The translations under genes and the position numbers were made by a program. The notes under the pieces were generated by a model. It had not been told where the DNA came from, ran no database searches, and saw only the letters and a program-made list of their open reading frames with translations. Below are positions 27,440 through 39,304 of a DNA stretch of 64,000 bases, one piece after another. The stretch comes from Nilaparvata lugens. Its lineage: Eukaryota > Arthropoda > Insecta > Hemiptera > Delphacidae. The stretch is from contig NC_052506.1 in NCBI RefSeq assembly GCF_014356525.2, positions 18,999,916 to 19,063,915 of the forward strand. Direction: 5' to 3'. Positions within the stretch are counted from its first letter, which is position 1. Each line of letters starts with the position of its first letter.

Positions 27440-27660
27440 AATTATTATTTAACGAAAATCCTGAATGAATGCTGCAAATCACCCTGAAGACCTCTGCTAC
27501 TGCAGACATTGACAACAGGGTTAACAGCTAGATGGAAATTCGATGAGAACTACTATCCAATAATTAGTTGCCAGCCCGGGAATCGAACCCGGTACCTCTC
27601 AATTGCTAGTCAGGAATGCTTACCCCCAAACTGACAATCTCTGGATAGCAGCGCTCATTT
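27440..27660 (-). mobile_element. tRNA-derived SINE, left copy (minus strand)
   Basis: On the minus strand it has an A-box-like ggggtaagc (27622-27630) and a perfect tRNA T-arm, ccggg/ttcgatt/cccgg (27576-27592), the B box of an RNA polymerase III promoter, followed by gctggca. The body continues away from the tRNA part through a ctgcagtagcagaggtcttc-like block. It is not a functional tRNA gene: the acceptor and anticodon arms do not close convincingly. It forms an inverted pair with 27692-27874. Confidence 0.7.
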
Positions 27661-27691
27661 TATACGAAGCCATAGCGGCCAACCTGACAAC

Positions 27692-27874
27692 AAGCATTCC
27701 TGACTAGCAATTGGGATGTACCGGGTTCGATTCCCGGGCTGGCAACTAATTTTTGGATAGTAGTTCTCATGGAATTTCCATCTAGCTGCTAACCCTGTTG
27801 TCAATGTCTGCAGTAGCAGAGGTCTTCGGGGTGATTTGCAGCATTTATTTAGGATTTTCGTTGAATAATAATTA
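27692..27874 (+). mobile_element. tRNA-derived SINE, right copy (+ strand), A box lost
   Basis: This is an inverted copy of the left SINE at about 95% identity by eye over 183 bp. The T-arm/B box is intact at 27721-27737, but similarity ends at aagcattcc, so the A-box part is missing. The two copies are head to head, 70 bp apart. After 27874, the sequence around 27960-28000 (gtgaaaatcgttaaagccgt) resembles an insect retroelement 3' tail and may belong to the same or a neighbouring element. Confidence 0.7.
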
Positions 27875-28023
27875 TATATCAATTAGCATTTGAATAAATG
27901 CATTCTCTATTTAATTCCATCTGAATTTTTATACCATAAACCTACTATGTTCCAAATTTAGTGAAAATCGTTAAAGCCGTTTCCGAGATCCGTTGGACTT
28001 AAATAACCAGATAAATATAATAG

Positions 28024-28380
28024 TATATTTCGCACCTAGGGTCGAAAATGTACGTTTTCCGGCTCAAGATCGCGGTTTTCAAGTTCGAGACGAAGTCGAG
28101 AACTTGAAGCGTTCGAGAGCCGGAAAAACATTTTTGCCCATGTTGCGAACGCTATTTTTCGCCACACCATAAAAAAACTTCCCAATATATAAGAAATTGA
28201 AAAATAAATAAAATTCAAACAGCCTATTTTGATAGTTTGAATCTTGGTTATGACAACTTTTACTGTCAATTAATTTCAATATTACTAATTAATAATTTAC
28301 AATAGTGACCATATTTTTATACTATTAATATTTCGAATAATTGTTTGAATTTTTATAGCTCGCGCTTTGCGCCCGGTGCA
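28024..28380. repeat. Unclassified repeat fragment with nested palindrome
   Basis: After a cgcacctaggg start, two nested inverted pairs form a possible cruciform: ttttccggctc (28055-28065) with gagccggaaaa (28117-28127), and inside it caagttc (28080-28086) with gaacttg (28100-28106). A similar cctagggccgtaaagtttta phrase recurs at about 29055. No coding capacity. Confidence 0.45.
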
Positions 28381-28559
28381 ATATCTCATGGATAGATGGA
28401 TGAATAGAATTTTTATTACTATTTTGAAATAATGTGAAAAATTAAATATAATTGCATATTTCACAGTTTTGTCTCAAAATATATCAAAAATATTTATTGA
28501 AATTTAAATTACGGTAACTAATATAAAAAATAGCTAATAAAAGTCGAAATTCATCGACA

Positions 28560-28650
28560 AAAAAAATGTCATTGACCGAGATTCGAACCTAGATCATGTC
28601 TGTTATTCACTGAGCTTTGAGGTTTGATGTATTACGCCTTTACCGTATTA
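28560..28650 (-). mobile_element. tRNA-like SINE head (minus strand)
   Basis: Reverse-complement reading shows agctcagtga (A-box-like) and, after a short gap, ctaggttcgaatctcggtca, which contains a B-box ggttcgaatc. The A-B distance is shorter than in a true tRNA and no cloverleaf closes, so this is read as a tRNA-derived repeat. Its body probably runs on towards 28380. Confidence 0.45.
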
Positions 28651-30448
28651 TTGTTGATTGTATTGCATTAAGAAGTGGAATTCGACAATAAAAAGAAACA
28701 ATTATTACTCTACCTCACTTTAAAATATTGGTTCAATTATTGTACTTTGATTTCAAATTCGATTCTTCACTTTTAAATACTTGCGATACGTACCTTTCTG
28801 ACAATGGACAATGCAACCAACATTAAGTATATTGTTGAGGCTATGGAAATATCATCGTATTCTATTGTTTGATATCAAAAACACAATAACAAATATTAAA
28901 TTATGAAACAGTAATTTATAAAATATATTATAGACATAATACCGCGATTCACGATACATAATTATATAGATTATTACAGTCGTTATGAGATTATCTCTCT
29001 ATGATTTTTGTGAGATCGGACACGATCAGCTGTTATTCAAGGTCATTTTACAGCCCTAGGGCCGTAAAGTTTTACCGGCCTGGTCGGAAAACAATCACTT
29101 TTGGCCTCCATATGACGCACGTAAACCAGCTCATTACATCCAAGTGTGGCGAAAAAAATATATACAGAAATTGCTCGCTCAATATAATAGGATTATATTC
29201 GAGTTTGGAATGCGGAAATAATTCTAATAACTCATGTACCTTTATTTGAAGATAGTATTTTCAATAAATTCATCAAGAGCTACCAAAAATGTATTGAGAC
29301 ACGATTTCCAGTCAGTTATCATGCATATATTTATTACCATTAAATCCCTCTGTAAGAAATATCAAATAAAATCTTGAGGATAAAAGTAATATGCTGCAAG
29401 TATTAAAATGATTATACGCTCGTATTTGAATAAGAAAGAGAATACTCTCATTCTAGATCCGTTTTTAATTTTCTCTTCAACTGATATCTACAGAATTCAC
29501 AAGATTTTCAAAACTTTTTTTCTCTCAGTAGATTTCCTACACAAAGAGCTAATTAAAGAGATTCCGCTCGAAATCTTTGCCATGAGGTTTTTGCAGTAGA
29601 GAAGGAGTGGAGGTTGAGTCGGCCAGGCTGCTCGCTGCTCCATCCATGAAGAAGCAAAAGGAGTTTGCGTGAACTTTGCTGAAAGGATTTAATTTGTCGA
29701 AGCAAGAAGAAAACGGGAAGAAAGCGGTGTTTGCAATAATGTGACCAGCACTTCCAAAACAGAGCTGCTGCTGCTTTGCTCAATGGGAACGGTGTCAGTC
29801 CGAAAGGTAGGGTGGATGGCGACCAAGTAGAAGGGGGTAAGAAGAGGATGATGAAGAAGAGGAGGTTTTTAGGCGAATCCAGGTTTGAGAGAAATGAGAG
29901 CTAGAAGAAACCCAAGAGGAAAGAGAAATGTCTCTCGTTCTAATTACTGTTATGAACATTTTCACATCTTTGAAAACGATTCCTTTTAGCGGAATTAGGA
30001 AAGTTCCGAGTATCTCGGTGAGTAATTCTAGAGGTAGAGTTGTCGAAAATGGAAAATTCCGACGGGAATGCTGATGATTATTATTGCCATCGTATATGAT
30101 TGAGAGCAACATCACTATCAGTTTAATTAACATAACACTACCTATGCATTCAAGAGAACAATATGGAATATAAAAATCTATTCATTCATCAACAGATTTC
30201 CCAGTTGATTGTGAACGTTCTGAGAAGAGTATAGTATGAATTGAATAAAATACTATGAATGAATTCATCCTGTAGATTGTGCGGGTTTTTTCAATTACAA
30301 TGATGTCTACAAAATAAATGTGTGATGGAATCCTATGATTTAATTGTTTCACCAAATTGAATTACTTCTTTTGATTGATTAAGAAATATTTCATATTTGA
30401 CCATAGTGATATTTTATAGAAATCACAGTAACAGTATGGGACTGCAGT
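28651..30448. other. Noncoding stretch, no gene recognised
   Basis: Frames at 29001-29249, 29408-29599 and 29795-30133 have no family motifs. A purine-rich block lies at 29810-29930. A phrase related to the 28036 repeat occurs at 29050-29095. Confidence 0.4.
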
Positions 30449-30570
30449 CGAATGGAATAGATAGATAGATAGATGAATGTCTTTCATTTTCACTTTATAA
30501 CATTACAAAAAGTGATGTGGGCGAAGTTGAGGCAATAAAAGCCCCCTTCAACCACTTAATATACAAAATT
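30449..30570 (-). mobile_element. Probable LINE 3' end, minus strand, (ATCT)n tail
   Basis: Read on the minus strand, a gggggcttttattgcctcaa block leads to gaaagacattcatctatcta and a short tetranucleotide tail (30459-30474). Insect LINEs of the RTE/CR1 type often end in such microsatellite tails. No coding sequence is attached. Confidence 0.45.
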
Positions 30571-31573
30571 TTTCAATGAAACTATAAGATTGATTACAAT
30601 TCCAATAAAACAACTAAATTGATACATAGATTAAATGAATGAAAAAGGAACAGAGAAAACTAAAAGCAAGGAAACTTCATAGTGAATTTAATCACATTTA
30701 CTCACACAAGTGTGAAATCTGAGAAAACAAGTGATGGTTAAACAGAATAAATATGAATTACTCCGATATGAGTGTATTGGAGAATATAATCATTAGATTG
30801 AGAATAGAGAAACCTATTGAGTTCCTATGTTTTCTCTATGAAAACATAGATATACACATGTATATCTGAACCGATATAGATGCTGGTAAGGGAAGGCAAG
30901 GTATGTTTCAACAAAAAGGGTTTCTTTCCGATCACAGGAATACACTACAGCTTTCCACTCTCTCACAAGTTTAATCATCTTTCATGTGCACAAACTTTCT
31001 TGACAAACCTGCCTATATAACTCTTCTGTTTCCCATTCGTATGATTTCATCAGGAGAGCGTGATAAATTTCGACAGAACGAGTCTCTGTTCAGAAACAAC
31101 GCACTAAGTAGTAGGTGAATTAAGTTACATCTGACTGAAACTTTTCACTTCAACTTAATTATGTATGGCGGTGGTTTGAGAAACACTGAAGTTCACTCAT
31201 TCCAAATATGCCTCCACATATTTTTGGTGGTTGATCTGGTTAAAGCCGTGCAACCCTTCACAGTTTATCTCATCTCAATTTCTATGATTTGGAAGTGTCA
31301 TAGGATAACTATTTATAACTAATATTATTTTCTTCTAAACAGTAGTAGTTTAGTGTAGTTCTCAAACAGTTGTGATTTGCAGCCTCTTAATTTTTCTTTG
31401 AACGTTCATTACTGATGATTGCTCAACATTGGACACAGACAAGATAAACAATAGTTTTAATTACCTGGGTGATATTCAAAAAGATATCGTCAAGAGAAGT
31501 GCATCCAAATTATAGTTTCAGAGTTCTAGTTTTCTCAGAAAGGAGAAATAAGAGAGACATAATATCTTCTTCT

Positions 31574-31839
31574 TCATGTGCCGTCTCCATGGCGGAGGTT
31601 GTCTATAATGATGGCAATTTTCACCATGCCTACTTCAAAAGTCCATTTGAGGTGCACTTGAAACAATACCTTAAATTGCGCAACCAAGATATCATTCTTC
31701 GCCCCACTGACCTCCTACCTGTTATTTTGCCTTGCATAATGAAGTGCAATATTCCATATTTATGTCCTCTCATTATGTGACCCAGGTACCTTGATTTGCG
31801 CTCCTTAGATACAAGATAAGAAAAACGAATGAATAACAT
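31574..31839 (-). pseudogene. LINE ORF C-terminal remnant (minus strand)
   Basis: The minus-strand translation contains YLGHIMRGHKYGILHFIMQG, then KITGRRSVGRR and SWLRNLR. This arrangement is the conserved C-terminal region after the reverse transcriptase domain in many insect LINE polyproteins. The frame is interrupted near 31630 by a one-base shift; the next frame continues VKIAIIIDNLRHGDGT to a stop at 31574-31576, the usual terminus of that family. A GAA-like run follows. The upstream catalytic domain is absent, so this is a 5'-truncated dead copy. Confidence 0.8.
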
Positions 31840-34800
31840 AATCTAATCAATGATTGGCTCAAAAAAGAGAAAGATCAAAAGAGAATCGACAGGATCAATT
31901 CAAATAATATGTTTCCCTTATGAATTTTGAAATTTAATATAGTGTAAAAAGGTTATGTTTTTAGTTCTCTTCAACATCTCATATACAATATTGGTATCCT
32001 CTTGATTATTATTTGTGGTGAAAAATATTATGAAACGAAAGCTTCTATTGAATCAAACTGATATTGATGATTGTGAAATTTCACATTATTTCCATCAGAA
32101 TAACAATTTGGTTCTCTGTGATAAATAACAAGATGTGGGTCAGCCCGTTGGTTTGAATAGTGATGATAATAGGCATGAGTCTCTAGAGAATTAAGTAGCT
32201 CCAACTGTTGATAGATCAAGAATGATTGTTTCGACAAAAGTTTGGAAGTGATATTGAGTTTCACTCTGGTCGACCAGAAGTGTCTAGGGATACAACTTGT
32301 ATGCTATTAGCTCTCGATCAAGTTGGTTATTTCGGAAGAAATTCCCATGTAAATATCAAATGATTCTACTGAACGATTATTCATCTGAAAGGAGGCAACA
32401 ACTCTCACACAATTTCATGTATATGTCAGTAGGAATGCAATTGTATCCAATCTTTTTCGTTCCTTTTTCCAGTAGCTTTTGTAAACCTTTCCTTTCACAT
32501 GCAATCAACTTCACCATATAATCATAATCGAGCTTGCATATTATGATCAGAAAATTTGAGTCTTCATATCATAAAACCTAAAAAATTAGTCGAATCAGAA
32601 ACATCTAATGATAGATCCTATGTTATCCTCTACAACCATTTCTATTGCATGTTTTGAGTCCAGTACACAGGGTTCATCAGATCACAGGTATGATAATATT
32701 TTTTGTTTAATCTTTTAAACCTTCATGAAATTCAATCGATATCAGTAAATGTGATAATCAATTGTGAATAAATGGATACTTGTCTGTGGTACTTTCATAC
32801 AGTCAGTAGAATATGAATCAAATTGTGATAATATTGATTGTATGTACAATTTACATCCTCAATAGCAATTTATTGGTAGTCTGGTCCACAGCCTCTACAA
32901 AGCCTCATCAATTTTGGAATGACGAGGACATTTCTTTCATTCTGAACTTAAATACCTCCTGCTAAATATTATAGCATTTTATTACGAACTGCAATTTCGT
33001 TTTTCAATTTCAAATTCGAAATTTATCACCTCAGTCTGACTCCTTGCAACATTCTGGAGACTATATAGACCGACCATTCGAAGGTAACGACGCTGTAAAT
33101 CCAAACTGTCAGCAGAGCCAAGTGGCTGTTGCAGCACCTGCTCGATAAACAACAAAAGAATAAGTAGGATAAGAATGAGGTGATGAGGTGTGAGGGGGAT
33201 TGGGATTTGTGTAATACACAAGTATCGCATCGCATCGCATTCTGGTGTGAAGCTAGCAGACCAGAACAGGGATTTGCCCACTAAACGGCTAACAGTGAGA
33301 AGATTAGGGGTTGTGAGAACAGGAGAAAGCCTTTTATTATACATGATTTTGACCCTTTCGGCGTTCGCTACTTTACAAATGTGTTCAAATCGTCTTGGAG
33401 CAGAATGGGAGCTTTAACAAAGTTTTCCTCCTCATGCATAACCCAACTCACGTGAATTGGCTTGTAACTGAAATTGGATTCAACTTGCAATTGATATAAT
33501 TTATTCATGAGGTAACACCACTGATTCGCCTTTGCTACTGTTGTTGTTTGTTGATGTTATATTTCAAGGTTAGTTAAAAGCTGACAAATAGTGAGCATTA
33601 GTAACAAAAATAATGGTGTGATAATAGGCCTATAATAAGATCAGTGCCCCAACAAACTACTGAAAGAAAAATAATAATAACAATAATTTATTATCATTGT
33701 TATTATTGTTATAGAATATAACATACTTCAAGGTACAAATAAATTAAAATACACTAAATATTTTTCAAATGTTCTAAGGTTCCGAATATCTTGTTTCATG
33801 ACGATGTTGTAGCATAGAATAGCCAATGCCAATCTATTCTCTGGTTGTAGTTAGTATGGTTAATATTGCGCTGTAAGTGGAATGTCCAATATGAAGAAAT
33901 TCTCAAGGGGCAAACAAATTCAAAACATTCAATGAACATTTTGAGTGTTTCTGATGTTTAACGGACAATAAAACAATATGATGAACAGTAAGTTCAGTCT
34001 AGACAGTTCAGCCAAAACTGATCCGGAATCAGAATATCGGTTCTGGCTATAATAGATATGACTATAAATTATTCTGATAATCATAAAGCGATGAGCTAAA
34101 TTATGTGGCCATGAAGTACTTTATTACAATATGCGAAAAGCATACACTCAATTATACAGTAATTCTAGTCTACTGGGGATAATAAATTCGCCGATAAACT
34201 TGTGAAACTCATTATTCATATAATTGGGAACGACAAATTCACTTTTTCAATTTATTGAGATAGTCAGATTCAATTATTTTCGACGATTATTATTTTGCGA
34301 CCGGTGTGAGATTATCGACGCAATGCAAATAGACCGCTTACTGCGCAGACTCGGACCGTGGAGTAATTAACTCTTTACAAATCTTGGATTGATTGAAGAG
34401 CGAACAGGGCATGCCAATCTGTCAGAAACGCGTGTGAAATTGTGAAACAAATGAGGGTCAGATGTTTGATAGGGTTTTAATCTGTTGGCAAATGAGAGAG
34501 ATCGAATGAGTGAGGGGAGAGAGAGTGTGAGAAGGGAAGAGAGAGCCGTCATCTGTTTGTAGCAACCACCTTCACAACCTCCCCCCTTACCCTGACAACG
34601 GATTTTCGGTAGATAGGACGAGGGAAAATGAGTAGAAGAGGAAAACAGAAATGAGAAGCGTAAAAATCAGTTGCCGACCGACCGACCCGGTGAATTGGGG
34701 TCGAATCTCTTCATAATCGCTCTTTTGTTCATCTGCAGCTCGAATCCACCCTTGGTGTGGCTGCGGTGATTTAGTGGCGAGTTTTTTCGAATATGCAGAA

Positions 34801-35295
34801 TTGAAAAAGCTTGCAACCGTCGTCAACCGCTTCAATCATTAGAATAATCGTCGCAAATCACTTGCAGATTTGTTATTCAAAATCGATTAACTGAGTGCTG
34901 GCAAATTTAATTTGATTTGGACTTGGTTTTATTGGGTTCCGAAATGATTGAGTTGAAAATTGAATACTGTTTGAATGTGTCTTTGAAATAGATTGAACAA
35001 GGGAGGTCACTCTTCTGGGAGGACTTATCAATGAAATACAATCATTTTAGGGGTACCTACAGAGACGAAAATTCTTGAATTCTCGAGAAAAAGGTTAATA
35101 TTGAAGTCTGACAACGTTCTTTTTGCGAGGATGACTTTTTAGAGGGAGTAGTACTGGAGCTTGGGATAATTTGGGGGTTGGGGTTGGGCGAGGCGGGGTG
35201 GACACACCTGATTATTTGTATTTGTATTGAACTTGCATTAAGTTAATTACTTCAGTAATAGTGTCTTCAAAGTAGACGTTTTTCAAATGGATCTC
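31840..35295. other. Noncoding stretch, no gene recognised
   Basis: AT-rich, with a palindromic (ATA/TAT)-type simple repeat at 33672-33716 and a (catcg)3 at about 33225-33240. The overlapping frames at 32982-33417 on both strands carry no motif. The upstream coding exon that must precede 36351 was sought here and not found; a very short exon would be missed. Confidence 0.4.
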
Positions 35296-35674
35296 TATGG
35301 TGAGGTCCACGTTATAATGGCAATAGTCTATTGACAATGGTGTTGTTATCTTTGTCGATCATTCAACAAAGCAGATGGCGCTATCATTTCTAGCTCTGCA
35401 ACGTTGCCAGATCATGTTTTATGATGTGTATGATGATTAATTAACAAAATATTGAATCTCAATTATGGAAGTCTATCCTTTAATCATTAAAAAATATATT
35501 TCCTTAACTCTTTGGATATAATTGATTATTTCAAACAAGAATTAACAGTAAATATTACATAAAATATACCGGCATCAGACATCATCTATAGAAGGCAGTG
35601 ACAAGGCAGAGAATCGGCAACGCTGTTCTCCTATCTTTCTCCATTGTCATTGTAAGGTGGAACTCACTATTATA
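35296..35674. mobile_element. Older MITE related to the 62625 element
   Basis: The left end tatggtgaggtccacgttat and the right end, near 35645-35674 (tgtcattgtaaggtggaact), are diverged versions of the terminal repeats at 62623-62841. An internal gcagagaatcggcaacgc block is shared in inverted form. No coding capacity; longer and more diverged than its relative. Confidence 0.6.
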
Positions 35675-36108
35675 GTATTTTGAATGTAGAGAATATGAAT
35701 CGATTAACTCCATCCAATATGAGTGGTATGTGATTTTGGTGTTATGGAAAATGTCCACATAGACTACTAAAAGAATAATATTATTCCAATACAATAACAA
35801 CCTCTCAAGAAATGGTTCATTGTATCGATCAGGAAGAATACTGTCTTGATCCATGAGATATTGGATTCAGGGTTTTCTTATTCATCTCCTGTATAATGAA
35901 TGGAATTGGATGGACAGGACAACACGTTATGCTAGTGTACATAGAACCACAGTGGTTTGAATTCAGTAATATTTAGTTTTATAATATATCAGTAGTTTAA
36001 TTGCAAAAATTACCAACCAGTTATTTCCAATTCAATGTATCCGCAACACACAAGGCACATAGAAAACAATATTGTTATAATAATTCTATGGGTCATAATA
36101 CATATCAT

Positions 36109-36215
36109 TGGATATGTATCATATACATATACATAGATACTACATATATGTAGTATATATATCCAATATATACATATACGGAAACATATACATAGATACA
36201 TATCTTTAGTATATG
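36109..36215. repeat. AT-rich palindromic simple sequence (TATACA-type)
   Basis: About 100 bp of alternating atacatat/atatgtat words with many self-complementary stretches, ending 135 bp before the TRP-gamma-like exon. It is a likely slippage or cruciform site. A minus-strand frame across it is a translation of the repeat. Confidence 0.6.
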
Positions 36216-36350
36216 TCATGGATCAATTCATGTTTCATATATTATAAAAAAAGGAATTGGCTTATACATATATGAGATTATTTGAGGATATACACAATTG
36301 ACGCATTATCCCTTTTGAACTAATTCATGTTTTTGGTGTTTCTTTTTCAG

Positions 36351-36538
36351 AAAGTGAGGATGAGGAGGAGGAAAGTGTGGCGGCGGCTGGTGGTGGAGAG
36401 GGGGTGGCCATGAGGGGGACAGGGGGCAGGTGGGGGGGTCCTGGCGGCGGCGACGTCCCCCACCACGATGTGGACGTGGAGGCCGCCCTGGCTGACGCCC
36501 TAGGCGAGAAGCCCAGGCCGCAGCTCAAAAATGTCAAG
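36351..36538 (+). CDS. Trpgamma: TRPC-type channel (TRP-gamma-like), internal coding exon encoding the acidic/Gly-rich N-terminus
   Basis: This 188 bp exon encodes the cytoplasmic N-terminal tail of a probable TRPC cation channel of the plasma membrane. It follows a strong acceptor (ttggtgtttctttttcag) and ends at a donor reading aag|gtaact. The frame opens with two bases of a split codon, then Ser-Glu-Asp and an acidic run, a Gly-rich stretch, and the segment DVEAALADALGEKPRPQLKN. It ends exactly on a codon boundary, so it joins in phase 0 to the exon at 49568. G+C is far above the flanks, as expected of an exon in AT-rich DNA. The tail alone is not diagnostic; the family call rests on the next exon plus my recollection of insect TRP-gamma N-termini. 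An earlier exon must supply the split codon and probably the start. There is an in-frame ATG at 36410, but use of it as the start is not supported. The antisense open frame here is a shadow. Confidence 0.75.
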
Positions 36539-36872
36539 GTAACTGACAAAATTCTACCCTCTCTTTGCCATCCCTGATCATACTCACCCACTCATTTTTA
36601 CACTTACTCCCCAACTAGTATCATAATTGTATTCTTATTATAGCTATTCTGTTAATTTCCCACTATTCCCCTTCTTTTTAAGATGTACGTTGATATTTTA
36701 CGTTATTTGTTACTTTTGCACTATTCGTCTTCAATATTTCACTTTTGTTACATTTGTACAAATCGCCTTCTTTCTTGCATTCATGATTTTTTCCTTCTCT
36801 TTTGTAGTGTTGCAAGCTGTTTGGGAAGCCATTGGCTCCGTGGTTGCACTGATAAGCTATCTATTCTTCTAT

Positions 36873-37533
36873 TCTATATATATAAAAGCGAAATGGCACT
36901 CACTCACTGACTGACTGACTCACTCACTCACTCACTCACTCGCATAACTAAAAATCTACCGGACCAAAAACGTTCAAATTTGGTAGGTATGTTCAGTTGG
37001 CCCTTTAGAGGCGCACTAAGAAATCTTTTGGCAATATTTTAACTCTAAGGGTTGTTTTTAAGGGTTTAAAGTTCGTCTTTTAGCATGTATATTCTTCTTC
37101 TCCCAATCTCTCAATTATAATTGAAATTTCCATATCATATGTTACTATAGAACTATAATCTAGATAGAGTACCTCTTTGAAACAGTTGTTAACTGGCAAC
37201 TAAATTAATAATTTTGTCAGGTTGGCATTAAGTTGAGTTGTCTTTGTTAGGTTGGCACCAAATTGAAGATTTAAATGCATTTATCGCGGAAAAATATTGA
37301 TTGGGCACTGCTACTTCAATCCTGGGAATATTATATTACTAGCAGTCAGGCTCGCTTCGCTCGCCATATCCGTTTAGTCTGGACCCCCGACTGGATTGTC
37401 CTAACATATGATAAAAATGCAGGCGAGCGAAGCGAGCCTGCTGATCTTATTCTTGGACGATCCAGCCGGGGGTCCAGGGGGCGGAGCCCCCTGGCTAGAC
37501 GGATATGGCGAGCGAAGCGAGCCTGACGGCTAG
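36873..37533 (+). mobile_element. Helitron-like non-autonomous element
   Basis: It begins TCTATATATATAAAAGCGAA and runs into (actc/actg)n repeats at 36898-36941. It ends gcctgacggCTAG followed by T, which is the 5'-TC...CTRR-3' plus T pattern of Helitrons. GC-rich inverted blocks near the 3' end share ggctcgcttcgctcgcc and ggacccccg (37348-37391 and 37450-37527). The classic short 3' hairpin is not perfect, and the 5' flanking base is T rather than A, so the class is probable, not certain. No Rep/helicase frame. Confidence 0.55.
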
Positions 37534-37663
37534 TCGATAATACAAATTGAGAAACATGCACCTTCCCATTTCATATGAAGTCATATGAAGCCCCCTATGA
37601 AGAGCCGACTTTTCCAATCATCATAACGTAACGTGAGTTGTCCCAGCTGTACCAATAGGCCAT

Positions 37664-37727
37664 GAGATCCCTTATGGGATCTCACTCTTGTGCACCAATG
37701 AGCCTTGAGACCCCGAGCAGGGTCTCA
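37664..37727. repeat. Pair of related perfect hairpins
   Basis: Hairpin one is gagatccc (37664-37671), loop ttat, gggatctc (37676-37683). Hairpin two is tgagaccc (37706-37713), loop cgagca, gggtctca (37720-37727). Each is preceded by a ccaat..gcc.t phrase, so the unit repeats every ~42 bp. A third half-site, gagggatctc, occurs at about 37760-37769. Confidence 0.75.
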
Positions 37728-37769
37728 GACATTCTCAACTTAGAAGCAAGGTAGCCCACTGAGGGATCT

Positions 37770-39304
37770 CGAAATGTCGTTTTTATCACCATATTCAAAT
37801 GCTCCAAATCCTAACCTTTAATGTTGTCTCAGCATTGTAGTAATCTCGAACCAAAATCTCGTTTTGTGCAACCCAGATTTTAATCCTAATTTGGAAACAC
37901 TTTTCGCTTAAAAGCGAGAGAATCCACTCTCTTCCTCCATGTTTTGAATTTCTCTCGTCCACTGGAAGAGGTCAACATCATCCTTCTCCAAAAAACATTC
38001 AGGGCCTGTGTGGAGGGAAGTTTTCAGTTTCACCTTGTTAAAAATGATTTATTTTGCTAGAATGACTTGTTCTGGATAATAATATTTGCATGATGAGGAT
38101 TCGAGGGCAGAGAAGAGTTTTAGAACACTCGAGCGGCATGAGGTTGAGTTGGAATTTGCATTTGATGGCATGTGGCCAGGGGCCAGTGTAGAGCAGAAAG
38201 GGTTCTCAACCAAAGTCCAGGCTCGCTCGGACCCAGCCTTGCTTATAGCCTGCTCAAACTATCTAATCACATAAAACTGCTGCTGGTTATTATATCCTGA
38301 ATTGTGTATTCTGAAAATTGGCAACTGTTGAAGCCCTACAATAAGTGCTCGATACTGAGTAAACTGTACGGGCTGAAATTTACGTAGTTTATCAATTAGG
38401 TAAAATTTTACTAGAATAATCACCAATATCAATCTTTATTTATAAAGAATTCACAAATTATAAGTCTGATATTAACGATTATTATTTGTTAGTTAGTTCC
38501 CTCGTGTAAACAAAATTATTCTGAGCCATACAGCAATGGGAATTTTTCTCGTCTCTGGAGACTTCTCTACTTATATGCGTGTGATCTTACTATCACCACT
38601 TACTTTCAATTAAGACGATACAGACAAACGATAAAGATATATTACCATTCATCTAGAAGTAGTACACCTCGATGAAATACCTAGATAGACGTCCATCCAT
38701 CTATATTCAAAGAATGTAATAAACAATATATCACTTTTTCTTTTTGATTCTTTTATGGATTATTCGAGAGCAACTAATGATATATTTCAGAGAAGAGTCT
38801 TGTCGAATAGAGAATCTTTCTTCTCGGCACACTAACATTACCATAATACTAAATACTATTCATGTATTGAATCCCATATAATAGTCTAATATCATCCCAT
38901 ATTAGTATTGTCGATAAACGAATATCCATAACTTTTTATCCATAACTATAATACACTTATGCATGATTGATTTTAACTCAATAATGTGAGATATGAGTTA
39001 CTTTGCCATTTATTACTAGGCTATAGCAATGTGAGTAATAATCGATAGCCCCCTCCTCTTCCCAAGAATATTTGTATAGAATTCGATGACAAATGATACT
39101 TTACTTCTGACAGCATTGATTGTATTGGCTTCAAAAAGTACTTCTGGGATCCCAAATCTATTGTGAAGGAATGAGTGAGAAAGGAAGAGAATAACTCATC
39201 AATCTTGTCCTCATTGACTCACTGCTTGGTTCTATTTCCTGTTGTAGAGTATAGCAAGAAGAGCTCATCTTCTTGTGTAATTTCGCTTTATTTTCAAATG
39301 ATAT
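37770..39304. other. Intronic stretch, nothing recognised
   Basis: No gene or clear repeat. The frame at 38086-38274 lacks a motif. Confidence 0.4.

Noticed and set aside
27569..27745. tRNA genes
   Set aside because: The T-arms are perfect, but acceptor and anticodon arms do not form a cloverleaf and the similarity continues into a non-tRNA body, as in SINEs.
36325..36591. Minus-strand frame antisense to the first TRP-gamma-like exon
   Set aside because: It is the complement of a GC-rich exon with a repetitive Gly/acidic tail; splice sites and motif continuity support the + strand.
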